DNA from: Gracilaria gracilis
Lineage: Eukaryota > Rhodophyta > Florideophyceae > Gracilariales > Gracilariaceae
DNA length: 64,000 nt
Assembly: GCA_030374805.1 (NCBI GenBank)
Contig: JARGSG010000018.1
Span: 434,001-498,000, forward strand
Direction: 5' to 3'
Positions within the stretch are counted from its first letter, which is position 1. Each line of letters opens with the position of its first letter. The position numbers and the translations under genes are program-made. The notes beneath the pieces are model-generated. The model did no database searches and was not told the DNA's origin. It saw only the letters and a list, made by a program, of their open reading frames with translations. Positions 54,440-64,000 of this stretch are shown one piece after another.

Positions 54440-56104
54440 ATGTCACTTTATGCCTCACCTCTTGTGAGCGCATTCGCCCGAATTTCAAACCCAGTGCCCA
54501 ATCCAGACACAGCCCCAGATGCACAAGAGGGTATTACATCTAATAACGCCCCTTCTGCAAGCACCCATTCGGCGTTAGACAGCTTCAACAATCCCCAAAA
54601 CACAACGAAACCAAAAAGAGCACCACAACTGGTCCTCAACATCTCGCAAAGAACTCAGATCATCAAGTGGATGATCAACGACGAGCAAATACACGGCCAC
54701 AAAGGGCTGTTTTCACGTACTGTTACAAATTTCCCGCAGCACTTTACGGGCAACTACAAGGTAAACCATCAACGAGCGAGCCATTACTGAAGCAAAAAAG
54801 AAGCTTTAAGCAGCACAGAAAAGTCCACCAACATATCTTTCGTTACCGTTACAAAAAATGGGCTTCGCCGGCACAACTGCAAAGCGCAGAGTGGAAGAGA
54901 ACGCAAACTGTCTGCATGGGTCAGTGCCTTGCATCAAGATCTTCTCCAGGAATTCAATATAATGCGGAAGGCAGGTGTCAAATTCAACACTCGTTTGCTA
55001 CGTCGCTTAGCTCTCACGCTCATTTCCAGGCGAACCAATAAAGAATATTACAAAAACATGGAAGACCCCAGAACGAAAATGCCAATTCAGGACCGTGTTA
55101 CCTACCGCTGGGTACAGTCCTTCATGGAGAGGACAAGAATCGTCTGCAGAGCCCAGTGTAGAAAGCTGATGATCTCGCCCGCACAACAGGAACAGATAGA
55201 AAGAGAGGTGGTCTTTCATCTAGGGCACCTTGCTCGAGACTTCCGCTCGAACGCTCTCCGTGAAAAAGACGTATATAATGCAGACGAAACCCATTTCTGT
55301 ATAAATATGGATAACCACAAGACGTTAGCGCTAATAGGCGACAAGAATGTCCGGTACGCAGATGTTGTTTCAGGTGACGATGGAATGACAATGATGGTTC
55401 TTATCTCCGGAAGACCTCGCGCACAATTAGAAATTCCAATGATGATCTTCAAGAAGGCAGAAAAAAACTATCCGATCAGAGGCCTACCTGATGATGTTTC
55501 GGGCATGGTATACCGTACAGGTCCGAAGGCATGGATGGACAAACGCGTTTTCTTAGAGTAGGTACGGGAAAAACGGATTTTTGCACCGCTTCCAGACGGT
55601 CGTAATCTTGTGATATACATCGATAACGTTAACACGCATGATTTAACAGACCAAGTGAAACAGGCGTCCCAGACGAACACTGAAATTAGCTTCTTTCCAT
55701 GTAACGCGACAAACTTGGTTCAACCAGCAGATAGCTTTGTGATTCAAAAACTTAAGGCGTATTGGCGGCAGGATGGGGACGACTTTAAGATGGACATGCT
55801 GCAGAATGGTATGTGGGTAGACGGTCCGAGAGCTTGGGGCGAGCTTACAAACCCTGGAAACCGGCACTTCCTGAAGCTGGCTGCTAGGTCGGTTAGAGCA
55901 GTGAGTGCGCAAAGGGATGAAGAAGGTGTAAGCTACTCAAGAAAGGCAATGATCAGGTGTGGTTTTGCGCTAAACTTGAATGGGCGTTGGGAGGAACGTC
56001 AATTGTTTCCGGAGCTCCAAGCCATTGTGGCCAAGTACAGGGCAAACTTTGAAGGAGAGGTGGTGGGAAGCAGTGTTAGAGCAGCCCCTCTGAATCCACA
56101 CTAA
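54440..56104 (+). pseudogene. pogo-like (DDE_1) transposase, two in-frame stops
   Basis: One frame from the ATG at 54440 (MSLYASPLVS) to 56104, about 554 codons, with TGA at 54788-54790 (probably from TGG) and TAG at 55559-55561. Catalytic motifs are present: NADETHF near 55280 (first D), VIYIDNVNTHD near 55610-55640 (second D) and VQPADSFVIQKLKAYW near 55720-55760 (third D). The N-terminal part has SQRTQIIKWMI, a helix-turn-helix-like DNA-binding segment. Confidence 0.88.
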
Positions 56105-56234
56105 TTTTGTGTGTCAATTATAGTGTGGTCCACACTAATTCTTTCTACTCTGAAATAGTGTGGATTCATATATAGTGTGGTCCACACCAATTGGTGTGAG
56201 GGTGTCGTAAATTGGGTCTTCTTTATTAGTGTGG

Positions 56235-56260
56235 TCCACACTAAATACAGTGTTCACCTG
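56235..56260 (-). repeat. Right terminal inverted repeat of pogo-like element
   Basis: Ends …AATACAGTGTTCACCTG, followed by TA. Confidence 0.92.
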
Positions 56261-56262
56261 TA

Positions 56263-57116
56263 GCTGAATACAGCACGGGTCGTCGGCGCCAGGCAATGGC
56301 GTTTGACGACCGTTCTATGAGATCGATTGTCATAGACTGTGAAATTCACCATGATGGTGAAGCAGCCAAAGAGCACCCTGCAATCAACGACACACCAACG
56401 TGCACAACACGCACACGTAGACATGCCTTGCAAATAACCACAAAACGTTTTCTTATAGTCTACTTTGGCGACACATATATGCGCGGAAAATCGACGAGTT
56501 CATGAGCAAACTTATTTTTTAAAGTCTTTTTAGAAAAGCGCACTAAGCATAAGAATGTTTTGTCCAATTACTACGCATTTTTAAAAGCTATTATTATGGA
56601 TTCATTGCACTTCTTTTGAACCAAAACAAACATACGTTCTGACACAGAGAACGGCGTTCGGAACATCTCGAGTATGCAAAGCGCTCTGTTCAATTCTGAA
56701 GCATCCAACGGTATTACCGAGCATATTTTGATTGCAATAAGCGCCCACAATGACGCATGTTTTTCAATTTTGTGCGGCTAATATCTGGGATCCGATAAGC
56801 AATTTTAGCAAGACACATTCTTTCTCTGGTGTGCTCAGGAGCAGCACACCAATATGTCAAAAAACATGCCATATAAAGTTATCAAATGAATAACCGAGAT
56901 AGCTCGAGTTCGAAACATTTACTTGACGCTGTCAGGAGTGTACATGTCGTGCTAAATTTAGTATGACAGTCTTCTTTTTTATTCAGGATTAAGACGAACT
57001 ACCTACCTACCAATATCTCAAATCACGCCAATATTGTGAGTGTCGCGATATTTCCCGCACCTCCCTGCCACCTTGTCACCGGCGTCTTGTGTCTCGGCGC
57101 GAGCGCGAGGGCTTCT
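56263..57116. other. AT-rich intergenic region
   Basis: No supported gene. A 70-codon frame at 56296-56505 has no motif. Confidence 0.4.
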
Positions 57117-58523
57117 TCACAGCACGCCCACCGCAAGATAATCTTGGCTAGTATTGCTGTTGTGACACCATGCATCAGCGTCCCATGATCCGGACGCAAC
57201 CTCCCAAGTTCGGGTGGAAGCGCTGCACACGAAGCGCAAATCCGTCCAAGTCGCGCGATGGCATTTTGGGAACTTGTACTTATAATACGCGCCTCCTTTA
57301 ATGCTAATGGAGGTTCCCACAACTGCTCGCGGCATGCGAAATTCAGCCCATGTCTTGCCGCTTTGCGTGCGCCACGTTCTCGACTCGCAATATTCGGTGG
57401 CCTCAAAGTTGGTCTTGATAACGCGATACACGAGTTTCTCCCCAGGGAAGTCCATGATAATTACTCCAACGCGTTTGGCGCCGCTGTACGCCCCGATGTG
57501 CTCGTATGCATTTTGGTTGGTACTGCGTGCGACGTCCTTCGGGATCATACCCTCAGCCCCCGACAGGAAGTTGATCACGAGTTTGGACGAAGTTGCCGCT
57601 TTGTCAATGTATGACCTCACCAGCTCCTTCTTCTGTCCAATAGAAGCAGTGCTCGAACCGAAGGGATTGTTATTCAACAGTGCGTAAACCTTGTAGATGT
57701 TCTGAGTCTCGGTCAGAGCGCTACCCCACTTGATTCCTTTGCCCAATGAAAGCTTACTGATCAGCAACACCTTTCCTCGAACCTCTCCCACAGTTGGTAG
57801 CGATGTGCGCGAGTCAACGAATAGGCTGTTGAAATTGCTCTTGTATGTAGACCAAATGGATGAGAACGAAGAAGATCCGCTCATTGGTTTGTGTTCTTCC
57901 TGAATGTTCATAATCACGAATTCGTTCGGGTGGGAGTAAAGAAAGTTTTGCACGTCGATCAAAACATCTCCGAAGAACATGTTTTGGAAGCATGCCCCAT
58001 GATGTATGGAAAACACTGTACCAGCGACTCGACATCTTATGTCAAAGAAGCGGAGTCCAGCCTCTAACTGCTTCGCAATGGTCCACGACTGCGTCTCACA
58101 GGCTGCTCCACCGAATCGCGCCCCAGAGTCGTGAGTACCAGGAATAGAGACATGGGCAACGGATTTGCTGTCTGGAATATCCTCCATCCAATCCACCGTG
58201 GCGCTGGTAAGCCATGACGCGGGCGATGACGATGATGTCATGGTTCCTTCCGACTTGGAATCCTCGTCAAGCACGGTCAGGTGAGAATGGTCCATGACTC
58301 CGATAGGATTTGGTGAAGACCTGAAGTGCGTGATCGACTCAGATCGGCGATGCCATGGTAAAAATACAACACATCCAAGCGTCGTGAGTACGAGAAATGA
58401 AAGAAGCACACCACGTCTACTGAATCTCGGGCGAGGAAGGAGAGTAGAGCCGGACACTAAACCGATTTTCTCGTCGGTAGAACTGTCCGGGATCATTTTC
58501 GGGATCGAATCGTATTGCTCCAT
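57117..58523 (-). CDS. PI-PLC X-domain phosphodiesterase, membrane anchored
   Basis: The ATG at 58523 (MEQYDSIPKM) is chosen; the frame upstream has only a GTG. 468 residues. One transmembrane segment at about 38-56 (GVLLSFLVLTTLGCVVFLPW) makes a type II anchor. A PI-PLC-like TIM-barrel domain follows, with SIPGTHDS at about 126-133 (first catalytic His), FSIHHGACF at about 172-180 (second His region), FVIMNIQEEH, and the C-terminal GAKRVGVIIMDFPG. This short, Ca-independent type cleaves phosphatidylinositol or GPI anchors in bacteria and several eukaryotes. The C-terminal 110 residues are Cys/Trp-rich and probably a separate domain. Gene looks intact, single exon. Confidence 0.82.
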   Translation of the reverse strand: MEQYDSIPKMIPDSSTDEKIGLVSGSTLLPRPRFSRRGVLLSFLVLTTLGCVVFLPWHRRSESITHFRSSPNPIGVMDHSHLTVLDEDSKSEGTMTSSSSPASWLTSATVDWMEDIPDSKSVAHVSIPGTHDSGARFGGAACETQSWTIAKQLEAGLRFFDIRCRVAGTVFSIHHGACFQNMFFGDVLIDVQNFLYSHPNEFVIMNIQEEHKPMSGSSSFSSIWSTYKSNFNSLFVDSRTSLPTVGEVRGKVLLISKLSLGKGIKWGSALTETQNIYKVYALLNNNPFGSSTASIGQKKELVRSYIDKAATSSKLVINFLSGAEGMIPKDVARSTNQNAYEHIGAYSGAKRVGVIIMDFPGEKLVYRVIKTNFEATEYCESRTWRTQSGKTWAEFRMPRAVVGTSISIKGGAYYKYKFPKCHRATWTDLRFVCSASTRTWEVASGSWDADAWCHNSNTSQDYLAVGVL

Positions 58524-58850
58524 TGCGAAGGTCACACTAAATGACTGGCGTCGCACGACGAAGATGGCAAAGAATGCCTTCTGTGCCTCGCGCCATCACG
58601 GCCGATTGCACCTTATATACGAAACTATGGAAAGTTTGGATGAAGCGTTCATATTCTCGAACTTTCCTGAGAGAAAAATGCTGCCAAATAATTAACCAAT
58701 CACATCTGAGGTACACCCTTCCATGTAAGTGCATGTGGCTTTTGACAATCGCAAAGCTTGGAATGTAGTCCTCTTGTCTTGAATGGATGATTACCCCAAT
58801 TATACAAGTCGCGATCCTGTATGCCATTGCATCTTTGTGACGAGGGCTCT
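58524..58850 (-). promoter_or_regulatory. Upstream region of the PI-PLC gene
   Basis: Leader and probable promoter. Much of it is repeated, diverged, at about 59450-59700. Confidence 0.5.
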
Positions 58851-59340
58851 GTGACTTTTGGCCACAAATTCCACGCTACAACAACTAGACCTGCTGGTGG
58901 GGGACTACAACAGAGAGCCGCTCAAGATTATCACTAGTTTTTGGAACAGAATCTTGAGGACCAGGAAGGTGAGTATGATATAACCTTATCCAATTCCCCC
59001 CCAAGCCCATGCCAATCAAACATTGGGTTATGTTGTTTGGCATGTACTACATCACATAGAGAAGCTTCCCAGAATTTGGGAAGAGGGCCAAACATCGTCA
59101 GGCAGGAATCTTCAAGATTTTGTGAGAGTTTCAGCCTTGTTTGTGGAGTACTGTAGCCTATTTCGATTGAATGAGCTTTAGAGGGATTAATTGGAAGGAG
59201 GAAAAAAGCCCTTTCCCAAAGTGAGCTTCTTGACTCAGGAGATTTGGGTATCGGTGGAGAAAGGAAAGTGGAATTCCCACCGCTCTGTTCCGTCTCCTTG
59301 ATAGGGCAGAACGCACTGGGGACAATATAGCGCAATACGT
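58851..59340. other. Spacer between PI-PLC gene and its duplicate
   Basis: A 133-codon minus-strand frame (58934-59335) follows the truncated duplicate but has no motif and no homology that I recognise. Confidence 0.4.
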
Positions 59341-59700
59341 GTGCTGAATCTCGATCGAGGAAGTGCAGTGAGGCCGAGCACTAAAATCGATTTTCTCGTT
59401 GGTAGAACTGCCCGGGATCACCTTCGGGGTCCAATCGTATTCTTCGTTGCGAAGGTCGCTCTAAATGACTGGTGTCGCACGTCGAAGATAGCACAGAGTG
59501 TGTTGATGTTCTCGGACTTCTCCGGGAGACGAATGCCTCTTTGCTCTTAATCTCATGCGAGTGATACAACGTTACCCTCGCATGTAAATGTAAAATGCAT
59601 CCAGCTTTTCACAATCGCCGGGAATGTACAGTAATGTGTAGTCTTGTATTAAGGAGTTCTGCAAGTCTTGATACTGCAATCTAGCAGATGTATCTCCAGC
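59341..59700 (-). pseudogene. Truncated duplicate of the PI-PLC gene 5' end and promoter
   Basis: 59341-59480 matches the first about 45 codons of the PI-PLC gene (TCGGTAGAACTGTCCGGGAT versus TTGGTAGAACTGCCCGGGAT), and 59480-59700 matches its upstream region. The start codon is lost (CAT on the plus strand has become CGT). The match ends near 59341, where an unrelated sequence begins. Dead fragment of a tandem duplication. Confidence 0.75.
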
Positions 59701-60232
59701 TGCACATCCTCCAATCAGCGAGGAAATGAGAATGTCGAGAAGCTTGATTAACTGTTCTCCTTGAAAAGCGTTACAAAACTTTTAATGGGCCGTTTCATAT
59801 TTGGCACACACCAGGGCGATTTTCGAATCCCTCCATAAAGGTTCGAGCTTCTACCTTAACCTAACTCCTCTCATCGACAAACAAATGAAGGGTACCACGC
59901 GAAACACTTCATGCCAGTAGTAAACATCTTTCGCTACTTGGTGACGTAACTTTTATCCAAATCATATGAGTGGAAATGGTTCTACAGCTCTTTTGGCTGA
60001 ATTCGGCTTTTGCGGGAACAAAAAATGTGCCACAGCTTGCGCATGAACTGTTTTCTCTTTTGGCATTTTGGACTCACAGTCAAACCCATTCGAGGAATCT
60101 CAATTTCAAAACACTCTTTTCAGGGCTTGCGGCAAATCTACGCACTGTGAAATATGTGTTCTAGAACCTCTCTTTGTTGTAGCATTTGCGCCCAGAACCT
60201 CCGTTACGAAAACGACACCATTAGACCCTCCC
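59701..60232. other. Intergenic, nothing recognised
   Basis: Contains only short open frames. Left flank of the piggyBac-like element. Confidence 0.45.
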
Positions 60233-60236
60233 CTAG

Positions 60237-60251
60237 TGTCTACACGACCAC
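60237..60251 (+). repeat. Left terminal inverted repeat of piggyBac-like element
   Basis: TGTCTACACGACCAC, followed by two GTACTCATATGAGT-type palindromes to about 60290. Confidence 0.88.
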
Positions 60252-60460
60252 TGTACTCATATGAGTCCAACTGTACTCATATGAGTACAAAATTTCCTCC
60301 TCAATATTAGTGTAAAGATATTCCAATATTTTATAGCTTTTCCCATTGTACTTCTGAAAATTGTCTCTACTCCCCGTTCCAACCAAAAGTTCTGTGTCTT
60401 CCACGGGAGAATTCCAATACTGCGGGAACTTCCTCATCAGCAAAGTCAAAACACAAAAAA

Positions 60461-62539
60461 ATGCCGAAACCGTCAGATCCAAGACTGACTGTCGGTAACA
60501 TTGTCAACACTCGTGCAAACCTTGTCACCTGCGAGGCTGAATGCAAACGTTTGTTTGGTTCTTTATGGAAGACAAAACGATTGACTGGTACTGTTGTAAG
60601 CGTTCAAGTGTCGACAGAAACTGGCAGACGTCAAAAATCTGTTCTTGTAGACTGGAAAATTCAAACCCGTTTGAAAAGATGCATGATCAAACTTGTCAGT
60701 GTGAAAGCAGGAGAACCAATTCTGCAAGAGACAGATGACGTGACCAACAAAACAGGCGAAACTACCACTTTAAGTCCAACATCCGTCACGGAGTTACAAC
60801 CAGAAGCTGTTCCCGCCAATACTGAGAATCGCACCACTGAAGTACAAGGGGTGACCGCCACGGCGCATGATCGTCTTTGGACCAATGAGGAGGTTATGCT
60901 ACCTCTCAACGGTTCCACGGCGCATCGAAAATGGAAGGTGATTGGCCCAATTGGAGATATGATTCTTCAGAATCAGACCCAGTATCATATGCGTCCGTAT
61001 GATTTCTTTATGTGGATGTTTCCGCAGGATCATTTACAATCTATAGTCGTTCTGACAAGCAAGAAGCTGGAGCCTCTCGGGCATGCAGTTACGACAGGCG
61101 GGGAGATATTGAAGTTTTTTGGTCTTCTAATATTGATATCCCGGTTTGAATTCACGGATCGCAGATCTCTTTGGTCTAAACAATCGGCTTCAAAATATAT
61201 TCCTCTACCTCAGTTTGGGAAGATAATGTCTCGGAAAAGATTTGAGGTACTTACGTCTTGTATCACGTTCAGCCAGTATACCGCGACAGACAGTTGTGAC
61301 AGTCGTTGGTCACATGTAAGTGGATTCGTGCAGGCCATTAATCAACATCGACGAGCACATGTTGTTCCTGCTCATACTCTGTGCGTAGATGAAAGTATGT
61401 CTCGTTGGTATGGACTCGGCGGCGATTGGATTCAGAAAGGATTACCTCATTACGTGGCTATAGATCGTAAGCCCGAGAATGGATGTGAAATCAAAACTGT
61501 ATGCTGCGGTGTGAGTGGAATTCTTCTTGGTTTAGAACTCGTTCTCTCATCTGAAGAAACCCTACAGAGGAGATACGAACAAAACCATCCTCATGGTACG
61601 GCAATTGTGTTACGTTTAACAGAACCATGGTTTAATTCAAATCGACTTGTATGCGCTGACTCTGCATTTGCGTCAGTTACAACGGCTACTACATTATTTC
61701 ATCGCGGATTACGTTTTACTGGTGTGATTAAGACGGCAACCAAGCAGTATCCCATGGTGCACCTTTCACAAAAGGAACTTTCAAAGAGAGGAGATCAGGT
61801 GGTGATGGTAAGCAAAGATCACCCTGACAGTCCGTCTGTGATGGCTGTTCTATGGATGGACAGAGAACGACGTTATTTTGTGAGTACAGCCGGTACAACT
61901 CTTCCTGCGGAACCAATCGTAAGGTCGAGATGGAGGTCTATCGGAGATGATGCTCAGTTTGTAACATTGACCATTCCAATTCCAAAAGTTGTTGAAACGT
62001 ACTATGAAACGTGCTCCCAAATTGACCGGCACAATAGATGCCGCCAAGATGATTTAAATCTGGAAAAGAAATTTCAAGTGAAGGATTGGACTCTTAGGCT
62101 GAATACGAGTCTTTTATCAGTCTGTATTGTGGATTCGTGGCTGTTGTACAAAGGAAGTATGGGAGCCAGGGACTGTCTTACACAGAAAGACTTCTATGCA
62201 AAGCTTGCAGATCAATTGATTGAGAATTCTTTTGATGCAATCAGTCGCCATCGAACTTCAGATGCAACTGAAGAAATATCAGACGTTGGGTTAGTCACTG
62301 GGACTGGAATACATTTGATAGTTACCAATAAGAAAAGGAAATTGAAGAATGGAGCAGTATCTAAAGCCAATCACCAAGCTCGATGCAGGATATGCAGGCT
62401 TGACAAGAAGTCGAAGTTTCTTTGTTCTAAATGTTTAGAAAATGGTAAGGAAGTTTGGATATGTCACAGTCAAACAGGACGTGACTGCTTTCAAAAACAC
62501 TTGCAAAACATACACACTATGGAGTTTTCAGGCATGTAG
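60461..62539 (+). CDS. piggyBac-type transposase, intact
   Basis: 692 residues from an ATG, no stops. N-terminal part (1-160) is Thr/Glu-rich with a basic SH3-like start. The DDE_Tnp_1_7 (PF13843-type) core runs from about 165 (YDFFMWMF, EILKFFGLLILISRF, RSLWS, MSRKRFEVLTSCITF). Catalytic Asp residues are in LCVDESMSRWYG, VCADSAFASV and SQIDRHNR, the usual D-D-D spacing. The C-terminus has a Cys/His cluster CRICRLDKKSKFLCSKC…CHSQTGRDCFQKH, similar to the piggyBac RING/PHD-like zinc domain that binds the ends. Very probably functional. Confidence 0.92.
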   Translation: MPKPSDPRLTVGNIVNTRANLVTCEAECKRLFGSLWKTKRLTGTVVSVQVSTETGRRQKSVLVDWKIQTRLKRCMIKLVSVKAGEPILQETDDVTNKTGETTTLSPTSVTELQPEAVPANTENRTTEVQGVTATAHDRLWTNEEVMLPLNGSTAHRKWKVIGPIGDMILQNQTQYHMRPYDFFMWMFPQDHLQSIVVLTSKKLEPLGHAVTTGGEILKFFGLLILISRFEFTDRRSLWSKQSASKYIPLPQFGKIMSRKRFEVLTSCITFSQYTATDSCDSRWSHVSGFVQAINQHRRAHVVPAHTLCVDESMSRWYGLGGDWIQKGLPHYVAIDRKPENGCEIKTVCCGVSGILLGLELVLSSEETLQRRYEQNHPHGTAIVLRLTEPWFNSNRLVCADSAFASVTTATTLFHRGLRFTGVIKTATKQYPMVHLSQKELSKRGDQVVMVSKDHPDSPSVMAVLWMDRERRYFVSTAGTTLPAEPIVRSRWRSIGDDAQFVTLTIPIPKVVETYYETCSQIDRHNRCRQDDLNLEKKFQVKDWTLRLNTSLLSVCIVDSWLLYKGSMGARDCLTQKDFYAKLADQLIENSFDAISRHRTSDATEEISDVGLVTGTGIHLIVTNKKRKLKNGAVSKANHQARCRICRLDKKSKFLCSKCLENGKEVWICHSQTGRDCFQKHLQNIHTMEFSGM

Positions 62540-63004
62540 TAGCAATTTATGTAGCTCTATCTGACAGATTATGTCAGTTTTTTAGAAGTAAATGCAAAAG
62601 GTGGTTCCTAACTATAGCCGCCTACGATTCTTATTTGCGTCATTTGACTTGCTAAACTAGTTTAATATCTGTTGCGTAGTATCCCTTGTATGAAATGTCA
62701 CCTTGTTCTGTTTCATGTTTTAGAGGATGCATTAAAGCTTACTTAGATACAAACTTTTCTAGAATCGTCGACCTTCTTTGAAGAAGTTTTTGCCCTCTTT
62801 TTGAGTGCAGCGAGTTGAACTCACGATTTGTTTTACATTTCACATGTGGCCAGAGAGTCACAGAGGTGTTCTAGTTGCTAGTTAGGACTCAACTATATTT
62901 GTAGATGATCTGAATCATTAGTTTATTTATATTTATCTACTACGAAACAGTCAAATTACACGTACTCATATGAGTACAAGTGCGTACTCATATGAGTACA
63001 TTGC

Positions 63005-63019
63005 GTGGTCGTGTAGACA
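63005..63019 (-). repeat. Right terminal inverted repeat of piggyBac-like element
   Basis: GTGGTCGTGTAGACA, preceded by two GTACTCATATGAGTAC palindromes at about 62963-62999. Confidence 0.88.
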
Positions 63020-63426
63020 CTAGTAACCGCCTACAGACAAGCTCGACATATGATTGGTTCACGCCCCGAAATGGCGTGACCAACACACTCAAGCAACGTG
63101 ATGAGCTTTAGCTACCCAAAAGCTCGAAAAAGTGCGCGCTTTTTTTTGACGTCGGCGACGTGTACTTGTCCAAAAAGTTGAAGAGTTGGTCTTTTCAGGG
63201 GCTGTCAGTGTCACGGGCCTTACGCAGAGTGGGATATGTGATTCAGCCCCTGCAAATGTTCCCGCCGTTTACATTTCATTTACAACCGGCTCGTTCAAAG
63301 CCACAGGGACACTTGAGGCCGTCTCCATATCGCGACACCAGTCTTAAATACTCAACAAGACAGCTCTCAGCTTTTCCTTCATCTTTAGTCGCCAACTTCC
63401 CAATTCGAACATACCTGTCCTCTTTC

Positions 63427-63905
63427 ATGAATCTTCACGGCACACCGTTCCCCGTCCTTGCACTGCTCTTTTTTTGCCCTCATTTCAGCGTTCTACGGCC
63501 GCGGAAGGTCAGAACACGCTCATTGTTTGTTCGGAGTCTTGCGAATGCATAACGGGACAGCAAAAGAAGGTCGAATGTCCTTCCTGGGCATACACTCTAG
63601 ATGTACAAGTTTTCCGCGCTGTTAAACCTAAGCGTCATATCGGATCGTACAATCTTATCAATCGCGTCAGGGTTGGCTCAGAAATCTCTTGCGAACCCTC
63701 CTTGCCAACTGAACTCCCACAATCTTGCCTTCCACCAACAGTCCTATCACCGGAAAATGGGTTTGATGGGTCCTGCGTGGAAGCTGGTGAAGCTCCTGTC
63801 CTTATCGGTCATTTTTCGTCACATAGGTTGATTTTGAGACGACGTATTCCTTGCACAGAATGTGGAACGATTGGAGACATTGGATGTGTTTCTATAACGT
63901 TTTAA
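63427..63905 (+). pseudogene. Possible small secreted Cys-rich protein with a frame break
   Basis: ATG at 63427 gives a signal-peptide-like start (NLHGTPFPVLALLFF). A run of seven or eight T at about 63468-63475 then separates it from another frame that reads AAEGQNTLIVCSESCECITG and continues 130 residues to a stop at 63905 with several Cys pairs. One added or lost T would join them into a secreted protein of about 160 residues. It may be a pseudogene or a sequencing error, or part of a spliced gene. Confidence 0.35.
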
Positions 63906-64000
63906 ACCACATGAGGCGATGAACACTCCGAAGGTCAACCTTCATATGGACCTGGGCACTCATCATTATAGTCTGACTTATTTGATACCTAAGTGCTTTT

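Larger units (their letters stand above)
54233..56260 (+). mobile_element. pogo/Tigger-like DNA transposon
   Basis: 2,028 bp. Terminal inverted repeats of about 26 bp start CAGGTGAACACTGTATTTAG, with TA on both outer sides (54231-54232 and 56261-56262), the target duplication of Tc1/mariner/pogo elements. Several subterminal copies of AGTGTGGACCACACT-like palindromes occur at both ends. Encodes a transposase with two nonsense codons, so it is now non-autonomous. Confidence 0.92.
60237..63019 (+). mobile_element. piggyBac-like DNA transposon
   Basis: About 2.78 kb. Terminal inverted repeats TGTCTACACGACCAC at 60237 and, inverted, at 63005-63019. Both are flanked by CTAG (60233-60236 and 63020-63023), rather than the TTAA usual for piggyBac. 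Two copies of the palindrome GTACTCATATGAGTAC (one degenerate) lie just inside each end. An intact transposase gene lies between. All signs are of a recent, possibly active copy. Confidence 0.88.

Overview
The window looks like nuclear DNA from a multicellular red alga (florideophyte, Chondrus-like). This is inferred from intron-poor genes, an NB-ARC/WD40 receptor-like gene, Ty3- and Copia-type LTR retrotransposons, and pogo, piggyBac and Harbinger-like DNA transposons. Nothing bacterial was seen (no operons, no CRISPR). The species cannot be proven from the sequence alone.

Layout. 1-3.1 kb: decayed gag-protease of a retroelement (minus strand). 4.1-5.8 kb: decayed Harbinger/IS5-like transposase with a recognisable 53-bp spliceosomal intron and an 814-bp insert. 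5.8-6.2 kb: two tRNA-like repeats. 7.9-20.8 kb: Ty3 element A (348-bp LTRs, 5-bp duplication CAGCT); Copia element B (289-bp LTRs) sits inside A's upstream LTR and carries an extra antisense ORF. 21.2-35.1 kb: an NB-ARC/WD40 gene broken by Ty3 element C (22138-33106), which itself contains Ty3 element D (25589-31203). 35.1-37.6 kb: a small LTR element G (69-bp LTRs) inserted in the WD40 part of the same gene. 37.6-43.75 kb: an inverted segment; the missing 3' end of the WD40 gene lies at its far end on the opposite strand. 38-45.5 kb: C2H2 zinc-finger genes and a tRNA-Ala gene with an unusual T-loop insertion. 48-53.9 kb: three genes of unknown function, two coding for membrane proteins and one for a secreted protein. 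54.2-56.3 kb: pogo-like element. 57.1-58.5 kb: PI-PLC-like gene with a truncated duplicate upstream of it. 60.2-63.0 kb: piggyBac-like element with an intact 692-aa transposase.

How it fits together. Five target-site duplications (CAGCT, TAGGA, GAGGG, AGGCG, TA) and one swapped pair (ACCGC/CTAAT) allow the order of events to be reconstructed. One receptor-like gene was hit by a Ty3 element, a nonsense mutation and a miniature LTR element. It was then split by an inversion through recombination between that element's LTR and an inverted solo LTR about 6 kb away. Reversing the inversion rejoins the WD40 frame exactly and places the two related zinc-finger genes in tandem.
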